Shown in pieces: positions 4,417-8,929 of a DNA stretch of 8,929 nucleotides; the first letter of the stretch is position 1, and every line of letters starts with the position of its first letter. Made by a program: the position numbers and the translations under genes. Under the pieces are notes generated by a model. It was not told the DNA's origin, did no database searches, and saw nothing but the letters and a program-made list of their open reading frames with translations. This DNA is from an uncultured Clostridia bacterium (GTDB taxonomy: Bacteria; Bacillota; Clostridia; UBA1381), in assembly GCA_910585795.1 (NCBI GenBank), contig CAJUFV010000232.1:1-8929 (forward strand), given 5' to 3'.

Positions 4417-5267
4417 TATTCAATGTCTCCGAAAAAATCATAATCACTTTTATTTGCTTTAGCTTGTTCCTTTCTGTAATTGCGGCACTGAAATTCTACC
4501 GGAGTAAGTCCCTCCACCAATCTGTCAAAAGCTCTTGGAATACCATTTTTGTCTGCAAGGTGTTCTTTGAGCTGTTTCAATGTCAGATTTGTCGTTACAA
4601 TAGTAGGCTTGCCGCTTCTGTATCGTTCATCAATAATTTCATACAAAAAACAAGTAGACCATTCCGTTTTGAGTTCGGCTCCCAAATCGTCAAGTATGAG
4701 CAATGATGCGTCCTTTATTTCCGCTTTTAATGCTGTTTCGCCATCCTCTCCATTATTTCTAAAGCTGTCCTTTACTCTCTGTATCATTGAATTTACAGTC
4801 ATTGCCTTTACATTTATGCCATCATCAGTCAGACGATTTGCAATACAGCAAGCAAGCGTTGTTTTTCCTCTGCCTGTACCGCCGTAAAATAATAATCCTC
4901 TGTTTTCATTATAATTTTCAGACCAATGTTCACAATAATTTTTCGCCGCTTGTATGTATCTTCTGTTATCGTCATCAATAATCAAACTACCAAAAACCGC
5001 AGCTCGTGCCTTTTCATCCATAAGGCTGTTAGCTTTTGCTTTTCGCCGCTTATATTCCACCTCGGCAAGCCGCCGCGCCTGTTCCTCTCTTTCCTGTTCT
5101 TCTCTGAAACATCTACATTTTGCGCCTACTTCCTTGCCGAAAAGAGGCTCTTGTAATTTCACAGGCTCTCCGCAAGTATCGCAACGCTCCAAGACTGTAT
5201 ATTTTAACTTTTTATTCCCAGCCGATGTCTGAGTAGTCATCGCCATTATATTGCTTATTGCTTCCAT
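4416..5267 (-). CDS. DnaC/IstB-like replicative helicase loader, AAA+ ATPase, 283 aa
   Basis: I choose ATG 5267, which has GCAGGAGGT seven bases upstream, over an in-frame start at 5285 that would put the ribosome site inside the gene. The protein has an N-terminal zinc-finger-like part (C29, C32, C51, C53). A basic coiled-coil-like linker follows (EEQEREEQARRLAEVEYKRR). The AAA+ core has Walker A GGTGRGKTT (129-137), Walker B LLILDD (189-194), sensor 1 TTN (225-227) and possible arginine fingers in PRAFDRL (244-250). DnaC-type loaders place the DnaB helicase on the origin DNA melted by the initiator. The gene overlaps the DnaD-like initiator gene by 56 bp and is translated with it as a replication pair, as in many Firmicutes phages and satellites. 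Confidence 0.9.
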   Translation of the reverse strand: MEAISNIMAMTTQTSAGNKKLKYTVLERCDTCGEPVKLQEPLFGKEVGAKCRCFREEQEREEQARRLAEVEYKRRKAKANSLMDEKARAAVFGSLIIDDDNRRYIQAAKNYCEHWSENYNENRGLLFYGGTGRGKTTLACCIANRLTDDGINVKAMTVNSMIQRVKDSFRNNGEDGETALKAEIKDASLLILDDLGAELKTEWSTCFLYEIIDERYRSGKPTIVTTNLTLKQLKEHLADKNGIPRAFDRLVEGLTPVEFQCRNYRKEQAKANKSDYDFFGDIE

Positions 5268-5940
5268 TATCAATACCTCCTGCACTGTTTTTCAGTGGAA
5301 ACACCCCTTGCCAACTGTTCATTATACTCTGATTTAATATTTCTTCTTTTTCAGCTTCAGAGCTTGATAATTTATCTAATTTGTTAAAAATCAATTTCAG
5401 AGCATTTTCTGTTAGAGGCTTTTTAATAGCCTTACGCATTTCAATAAATCCGTATATGGCATTTATTAAATCTTCATTATCGGTATACGCATTTATCACA
5501 GTTTCATAATCGCTGACTTTTCTTTTTATATTTTCTTTTATATTTTTTACATTCTTATCATTCTTTACATTCTTGTTTGTGTTCACTTGTTGTTCAATCT
5601 GCTGTTCACTGTTTTGGTATTTATCCCAATTTAATATAGTAATTAAGCGGTTTTTATTGCCTGTTTGCTGTTCAATTTGTTGTTCGATTTTAAAGGATTT
5701 TAAAATTCTTTGCGCCTTGCTTTCTGAGATGTTACATTTTTCCGCTATTGACTTCCGTCCAGTTATAAGCTGTCCGGGTTTCAACTCTATTTTTTGGCCA
5801 TTAAACATAGCAGAATAGCCTTTATGCGAGGCGGTTAATAAAAGATATAACCATACTCTGAAATAGTCATTGTCCTTGCATACAACAGGATTATCAAGCA
5901 TATCTCTATATATTTTTACATATCCGTTTTCCGTTGACAT
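5212..5940 (-). CDS. DnaD-like phage replication initiator, 242 aa
   Basis: ATG 5940 lies 13 bp after the excisionase-like gene, with a weak ribosome site (GGCGGTG). The N-terminal part, residues 7-110 (YVKIYRDMLDNPVVCKDNDY, then FRVWLYLLLTASHK, GQLITGRKSIAEKCNISESK and LITILNWDKYQ), is the winged-helix replisome-organiser type found in phage initiators. The middle (85-140) is low complexity, with EQQIEQQ twice and an Asn/Lys-rich run. The C-terminal part, about 145-216 (DLINAIYGFIEMRKAIKKPL, and LKLIFNKLDKLS to NSWQGVFPLK), resembles the DnaD C-terminal domain. Such proteins bind an origin, often inside their own gene, and recruit the DnaC-like loader encoded next. The DNA under the low-complexity part has repeats and a very AT-rich tract (see 5519-5688). 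Confidence 0.85.
   Translation of the reverse strand: MSTENGYVKIYRDMLDNPVVCKDNDYFRVWLYLLLTASHKGYSAMFNGQKIELKPGQLITGRKSIAEKCNISESKAQRILKSFKIEQQIEQQTGNKNRLITILNWDKYQNSEQQIEQQVNTNKNVKNDKNVKNIKENIKRKVSDYETVINAYTDNEDLINAIYGFIEMRKAIKKPLTENALKLIFNKLDKLSSSEAEKEEILNQSIMNSWQGVFPLKNSAGGIDNGSNKQYNGDDYSDIGWE
5519..5688. promoter_or_regulatory. Candidate replication origin inside the initiator gene
   Basis: TGTTCA-type hexamers recur at 5580-5585, 5591-5596, 5603-5608, 5669-5674 and (TGTTCG) 5681-5686, mostly 11 or 12 bp apart. Two longer units of about 21 bp, near 5588-5608 and 5666-5686, match at roughly 17 positions. Next to them, 5519-5580 is very A/T-rich with repeated ATTCTT/TTTACATTCTT runs. Iterons beside an AT-rich melting region inside an initiator gene is the layout of lambda O and several Firmicutes phage origins. 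The caveat is that the repeats also encode the repeated EQQIEQQ, so protein-level constraint could explain them. Confidence 0.4.
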
Positions 5941-5953
5941 AGGCTTTCACCGC

Positions 5954-6214
5954 CTATTCAGCAATTTTGCGTATGCCTGCGGCGGAAAGTTTCTCGCCGC
6001 CTCGCGAACCGTTATAAAGATAATTCTCAAGCACATCCATATTTATAAGATACTTTGTACCTATCTTTACAGATGGAATTTCACTCGTTAATATAAGCCG
6101 CCTCAATGCTCTTTCTGTTAATGCTGTATTAGCGTCAGCGGTTTTCAATTCAGCAATAGCCTGTTTTATACCTCGCATACGCGGCGGTTTATGTAGTGAT
6201 ATTATTTCAGCCAT
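5954..6214 (-). CDS. Excisionase-type (MerR-like HTH) DNA-binding protein, 86 aa
   Basis: ATG 6214 has AAAGGAGGCGGCG upstream; the start overlaps the preceding gene by 8 bp. After about 30 residues the segment ALTERALRRLILTSEIPSVK followed by IGTKYLINMDVLENYL is the helix-turn-helix/wing pattern of the excisionase/HTH_17 class (helix, basic turn, K-[IV]-G-x-K-Y-L-[IV]-x, then 'L..yL'). Proteins of this class act as recombination directionality factors (Xis) or, in PICIs, as AlpA/Str-like activators. Its place as second gene of the leftward operon, opposite the integrase and repressor, fits either role. The wing includes the residues that usually contact DNA. Confidence 0.75.
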   Translation of the reverse strand: MAEIISLHKPPRMRGIKQAIAELKTADANTALTERALRRLILTSEIPSVKIGTKYLINMDVLENYLYNGSRGGEKLSAAGIRKIAE

Positions 6215-6392
6215 TATTCGCCGCCTCCTTTAACTGTTTTATTGCAGACATTATCTTTTGGCGTTGTTCTCCCTCTAAAGGAAATCTAAACCACCTTAAA
6301 ACTGTCTGCTCACAAACTCCAAGAATATGAGCGACTTGCCACTGTGTAATGTTATTTTCTTTCATTTCCCGTCTTATATCCTCGTTTGCCAT
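6207..6392 (-). CDS. Small phage-type HTH protein, 61 aa
   Basis: ATG 6392 is preceded by AAAAAGGAGTG. It is the first gene of the leftward operon, directly behind the promoter at 6453-6481. The product has one HTH: MKENNITQWQVAHILGVCEQ followed by TVLRWFRFPLEGEQRQKIMS, and then a short helical tail. I know this type from clostridial phages and related elements as a small regulator that opens the early operon. It is in the Cro-like position relative to the XRE repressor and may bind the same switch region, but its target is not visible from the sequence. Confidence 0.8.
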   Translation of the reverse strand: MANEDIRREMKENNITQWQVAHILGVCEQTVLRWFRFPLEGEQRQKIMSAIKQLKEAANNG

Positions 6393-6420
6393 AGTTTTTC
6401 ACTCCTTTTTGCATATTATA

Positions 6421-6449
6421 TTGACTAAGTTGTTTGTTTTTGTTATACT
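6421..6449 (+). promoter_or_regulatory. Rightward promoter of the repressor-integrase unit
   Basis: TTGACT (6421-6426), a 17-bp spacer ending in TGT (extended -10), TATACT (6444-6449); start near 6456. The transcript has a leader of about 150 nt that crosses the operator inverted repeat. Its start region lies inside the opposing leftward promoter. Confidence 0.65.
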
Positions 6450-6452
6450 GTT

Positions 6453-6481
6453 ATTATATCACAACCATTGTATGCAGTCAA
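6453..6481 (-). promoter_or_regulatory. Leftward promoter of the replication/TerS operon
   Basis: On the minus strand: TTGACT (6476-6481), 17-bp spacer ending in TGA (extended -10), TATAAT (6453-6458); start near 6446. It faces the rightward promoter at 6421-6449 and overlaps its start, so the two should exclude each other. Its -35 box touches the operator inverted repeat that begins at 6483. Confidence 0.7.
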
Positions 6482-6482
6482 G

Positions 6483-6582
6483 ATATTTGTTGAATTTATT
6501 AATTAATTCAACAAATATATGCAATGGCTGTATCTAAATAATCTTTTGAGAGTAAAAATATTGAACAAGTTGAACATTCAAC
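6483..6582. promoter_or_regulatory. Repressor operator cluster built on GTTGAA half-sites
   Basis: A perfect 14-bp inverted repeat (6483-6496 with 6505-6518, 8 bases between) contains GTTGAAT and its inverse. A 14-bp palindrome GTTGAACATTCAAC at 6569-6582 repeats the half-site, with a further TTGAAC just before it. They lie between the leftward promoter and the XRE repressor start, so repressor binding could shut the leftward promoter and limit its own gene. An outer, weaker symmetry (CCATTG / CAATGG) frames the first repeat. Confidence 0.65.
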
Positions 6583-6608
6583 AAAAAGAAACATTAGGAG
6601 GATTTAAT

Positions 6609-7424
6609 ATGGATATAAAAACTATATTTGCAAACAGGTTAAAACAACTTAGGGAAGAAAACGAATTGTCACAATCAGAATTAGGAGAACAGTTAGGAGT
6701 ATCAAGAGGAACTATTAGTTTTTATGAGAGTCAAAAGCGCACTGCGGATATTGAATTTCTTGCCGCCGCCGCAAAGTTTTTTGGAGTAGACTATGATTAC
6801 TTAATGGGAGTTAGTAGTGCAAGAATAGGAAAGAGTGACGCGCAAAAAACGTTAGATGATATGGGATTATCTGATAATACTATAGCCTTTATTAAAGAAC
6901 AAAATGTGCAATATTTAACAAATCCCATCAATATATTGTGTGGTGATAATATATATGGAACTCCTGCAAAAAGTACCGTATTGAGTTTTTTCAACTCAAT
7001 AATGCTATATTTTTTTTACAGCACAAAATCTGAATTTTCCAATAATAATATCGAAGAATTGGGTATTGAACCTATTACGAATGGAATTGTTTTACCATTC
7101 GGAGTAGCTTCGGAATTTTTTTTGCAACGTGCAAAAGAATTACTATCTGTTATTTTAGAATATTCTGATGATGTTATTCCATTATCGAATAATTCTTTAG
7201 ATTATGCTTCAAGTCTTTTATTTCAGATATTTTTTCAAAAACAGTCAGTTTTTAAAAAACATTTAAATTGTGCGGATGAGGAAAAGTATACATCTGATTT
7301 TGTCAATTTTGTTCAAAGTTGGTACGAACAAGATAAAAAGGTCAAAAATGGAATTATAACTGAAGAACAATATATAAAATGGCTTCAAAATATTAAGGAA
7401 GGTGAAACCAATGGCAACGATTGA
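6609..7424 (+). CDS. XRE-family master repressor, 271 aa
   Basis: I choose ATG 6609, which has TTAGGAGGA upstream, over an in-frame start at 6519. Residues 1-65 are a classical XRE HTH: MDIKTIFANRLKQLREENEL, then SQSELGEQLGVSRGTISFYE and a capping helix ending DYDYLMG. The remaining 200 residues are AT-rich in coding, hydrophobic and helical, and show no recognisable domain. In particular I see no serine/lysine self-cleavage domain as in LexA/CI. This suggests release by binding of an outside protein, as for SaPI Stl, rather than by RecA-triggered cleavage; that is an inference from absence. Its gene overlaps the integrase start by 14 bp, so the two are co-expressed. The likely operators are the GTTGAA sites at 6483-6582. 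Confidence 0.85.
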   Translation: MDIKTIFANRLKQLREENELSQSELGEQLGVSRGTISFYESQKRTADIEFLAAAAKFFGVDYDYLMGVSSARIGKSDAQKTLDDMGLSDNTIAFIKEQNVQYLTNPINILCGDNIYGTPAKSTVLSFFNSIMLYFFYSTKSEFSNNNIEELGIEPITNGIVLPFGVASEFFLQRAKELLSVILEYSDDVIPLSNNSLDYASSLLFQIFFQKQSVFKKHLNCADEEKYTSDFVNFVQSWYEQDKKVKNGIITEEQYIKWLQNIKEGETNGND

Positions 7425-8394
7425 GAAGCGTGGGAACAGCTACCGTATAACAGTATCTTGCGGCTACAACAGTGAGGGCAAGCAGATTAAAAAGCGTATG
7501 ACGTGGACACCAAAGCCGAATATGACGCGGCGGCAAATCGAAAAAGAGCTTGACCGTCAGGCGGTATTATTCGAGGAAAAATGTCAGACAGGACAATTCC
7601 TTGACGGTAACATCACCCTTGCAGAATTTTCAGAGCGTTGGTTCAAGGACTATGCCGAAAAGCAATTAAAGGAGCGGAGTGTACAAGGCTACAAAGGACT
7701 TATGCCGCGTATTTTAAAAGCACTCGGGCATATCCGCCTCGACAGGTTACAGCCTCATCACATAATGGAGTTTTATAATAATCTTGCTGAGGACGGAGTA
7801 AAAGAGGATATAAAGTACAAGCCTGTTGACAACTTCAAGGATATTATAAAGCAGTCTGGGATTACTCAAAAAGCACTTTCCGAGGCGGCTAATATATCTG
7901 AGAACACGCTTCGACAATGTATAAACGGCTGTACCGTGTCAAAATCAACAGCGGATAAGCTAACAGGGGCATTACAGATTGACGGTTTATTTTCGCCTGT
8001 AGAGAGCGACAACCGCCTCGCCGCCGCAACAATAGCAAAATATAACCGTGTATTATCGTCTATGCTTACAGCGGCGGTACAGTGGCAAATAATACTGTCA
8101 AACCCTTGTAGCCGCGTTAAGCCGCCGCACGTTGAATATAAAGAGGCGGCGGTACTTGATGAGAAACAGCTTGCCAAGCTGATACAATGCCTAAATGATG
8201 AACCGATTAAATATAAAACAGCGATAATGCTTATATTATATACAGGTGTACGGCGCGGCGAATTATGCGGCTTGAATTGGTCTGATATAGAACTTGACAA
8301 AGGAATAGTGCATATAACAAAAGCGTTGCTTTACACGCCGAATTCATGCGAATGTTTTTCTTGTATGTTTATAAATTACTGTTATTTCGCATAA
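7411..8394 (+). pseudogene. int: Tyrosine integrase, truncated in the catalytic domain; HTH inserted in the core-binding domain
   Basis: ATG 7411 has AAGGAAGGTG before it (a GTG at 7402 is the alternative) and overlaps the repressor stop. Residues 1-60 form an AP2-like arm-binding domain (MATIEKRGNSYRITVSCGYN and on). Residues 65-230 are the SAM-like core-binding domain, with an XRE-type HTH of about 50 residues inserted at about 143-195 (DIIKQSGITQKALSEAANIS). The insert is known in some Firmicutes integrases. The catalytic domain begins normally with LILYTGVRRGELCGLNW (catalytic Arg 281). Homology stops near residue 311, after HITKALLYTPN. The last 16 residues (SCECFSCMFINYCYFA) are unrelated, so the catalytic Lys, HxxR, His/Trp and Tyr are absent. 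The element therefore cannot supply its own recombinase, unless the missing part is provided in trans by a related integrase. Confidence 0.9.
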
Positions 8395-8425
8395 TTAAGC
8401 CATTTTTTATAAATTACTTGTTATT
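8368..8425. repeat. Imperfect direct repeat after the integrase break
   Basis: TTTATAAATTACTGTTATT (8368-8386) recurs as TTTATAAATTACTTGTTATT (8406-8425), with one extra T, about 38 bp apart. It lies between the integrase breakpoint and the CCCC-containing repeats. It could be part of an att arm of this or another element, or simply a short duplication. Confidence 0.5.
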
Positions 8426-8435
8426 ATTTTTCTTC

Positions 8436-8479
8436 TTTATTTGGGGTTTATTTGTACTATAAACCCCAAATAAACCCCA
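8436..8479. repeat. Repeat block C: inverted plus tandem copies of the AAATAAACCCC unit
   Basis: A perfect 15-bp inverted repeat (8436-8450 and 8460-8474, 9 bases between) is built from the same unit as blocks A and B. One inverted copy GGGGTTTATTT (8443-8453) is followed by two direct copies ending at 8478; 8459-8479 matches blocks A and B over 21 bp. The location just downstream of the integrase gene fits an arm-type site at the other att end. The palindrome could also act as a terminator, but it lacks a clear T run. Confidence 0.6.
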
Positions 8480-8727
8480 TACAAAAACCGTTTGCAAATT
8501 AAAATATCTAACAGTATACCGCCCCTAAGAAGTTATTTTAAAACTCTTGAATAAATATTTTTGAATCACCTGACACCATACATTAACTAAAATCAACGCA
8601 TATGCAGATATACAGCGGTGGAAAAGGCTTTTTAATAATTATTCAAGCATTGTCAAAGTATCAGATTTTATCAGGCTATTTATACAGTCAATATATCTTT
8701 TTAAAGCGTTGCGAGGCCATTAACAGA
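8480..8727. other. About 250 bp without a recognisable gene
   Basis: Between repeat block C and the sigma fragment I find no gene with a ribosome site and a believable product. No tRNA piece and no clear insertion-sequence end is visible. An open plus-strand frame (from 8602) runs on antisense to the sigma fragment and is most likely a shadow. The stretch probably contains the fusion point between two mobile elements. Confidence 0.5.
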
Positions 8728-8910
8728 CTAGCCCTGTACAGCCGTATGGAGTCCAAAATACGCGTCCTGCATTGCGTCATCGTAATTATCCGGCTGTATT
8801 CCTATATGCTTTATAAGCGCGAATATAAAGCGTCTGTTTTGCTCGTACAGCTCCAACATCAAGTCATTATTACCCTGTTTTATGAGTCTTGCCAGCTCTT
8901 CATTTGTCAT
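8728..8910 (-). pseudogene. 5' fragment of a second sigma-70 family gene, cut after about 60 codons
   Basis: ATG 8908-8910 has AGGGGGCGG upstream, and the bases before the start match those of the intact sigma gene. The 60 residues (MTNEELARLIKQGNNDLMLE through to DAYFGLHTAVQG) closely match residues 1-60 of the protein at 2797-3684 (MTNEEIIKLIKQGNTSLMAD to DAYFGLYEAVNG). Then the frame meets TAG and the similarity ends in the middle of region 2. Only the start of region 2 remains, so it is non-functional. It marks the beginning of a related element, or element remnant, extending beyond the right edge of the window. Confidence 0.85.
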
Positions 8911-8929
8911 TGATATTCCGCCCCCTGTA

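Larger units (their letters stand above)
192..8340. mobile_element. Candidate phage-satellite (PICI-like) element, integrated at tRNA-Thr; integrase end damaged
   Basis: The segment runs from a tRNA-Thr 3' half to a broken integrase gene. Integrase and XRE repressor read right. A divergent operon reads left with two HTH proteins (one excisionase-like), a DnaD-like initiator, a DnaC-like loader, a TerS-like protein and a sigma factor. Small accessory genes fill the space next to the att end. I see no large terminase, portal, protease, capsid, tail or lysis gene. Known PICIs (for example SaPIs) have int plus a divergent master repressor, a replication module and terS without structural genes, so the match is good. 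At about 8 kb it is smaller than typical SaPIs. A prophage remnant that lost its late half is the main alternative. The right boundary is uncertain because the integrase is truncated near 8340. Confidence 0.55.

Noticed and set aside
6519..6608. Upstream in-frame start that would add 30 residues to the XRE repressor
   Set aside because: The ATG at 6609 has a perfect SD and the XRE domain begins there; the upstream part runs through the operator region.
7866..8300. Minus-strand open frame of 144 codons
   Set aside because: It lies wholly inside the integrase gene on the opposite strand, with no ribosome site and a low-complexity Ser-rich product.
8480..8727. Insertion sequence remnant
   Set aside because: No terminal inverted repeats, target duplication or transposase motif could be seen.
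8602..8913. Plus-strand open frame of 103 codons at the right end
   Set aside because: Most of it is the antisense shadow of the sigma fragment, and the same shadow appears opposite the intact sigma gene.

Overview
The window looks like a small integrated mobile element in an AT-rich Clostridia-type Firmicute, probably a gut Ruminococcus/Oscillospira/Lachnospira relative. The grounds are AGGAGG-type ribosome sites, SigA-type promoters with extended -10 (TGn) elements, a tRNA-Thr(GGU) 3' half used as attachment site, and the protein families present. This placement is an inference from style; no host housekeeping gene is in view.

Layout. Positions 1-191 are a flank with a tRNA-type terminator. 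Positions 192-236 hold the 3' half of a tRNA-Thr(GGU) gene (minus strand), the likely attachment core. It is flanked almost symmetrically by two identical tandem-repeat blocks (52-78 and 348-374). Positions 411-1014 carry three small leftward genes: a 55-aa protein, a Cys/His protein and a ribbon-helix-helix-like protein. Positions 1026-1414 hold what reads as a type I toxin-antitoxin-like locus: a 36-aa hydrophobic/basic peptide gene and a converging small RNA that share a terminator. Its promoter is back to back with that of a HIRAN-like gene (1527-1970), with three operator-like repeats in between. A second candidate small RNA (about 2042-1967, minus) ends against the HIRAN gene. A 223-aa protein of unknown function follows (2100-2771, plus).

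Positions 2797-6392 form one leftward operon. In order of transcription it encodes a small HTH protein, an excisionase-type HTH protein, a DnaD-like replication initiator with a candidate internal origin, a DnaC-like helicase loader, a 66-aa protein, a terminase-small-subunit-like protein and a sigma-70 family factor. Positions 6421-6582 are a switch region with two overlapping, face-to-face promoters and GTTGAA operators. Positions 6609-8394 run rightward: an XRE repressor, then a tyrosine integrase with an HTH insert that has lost the C-terminal part of its catalytic domain. After that come repeats related to the attachment-side repeats, about 250 bp that I cannot explain, and the 5' end of a second copy of the sigma gene cut short at about 8731.

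Interpretation. Integrase and repressor face one way. HTH/Xis-like, initiator, loader and TerS-like genes face the other, with accessory genes between TerS and the att end. No large terminase, portal, capsid or tail gene is visible. This is the organisation of phage-inducible chromosomal islands (phage satellites). The broken integrase and the second, broken sigma gene suggest that related elements once lay in tandem at this tRNA and were fused by a deletion. The satellite reading, the toxin-antitoxin reading and the tandem-fusion reading are inferences; the gene order, motifs and repeats are read directly from the sequence.
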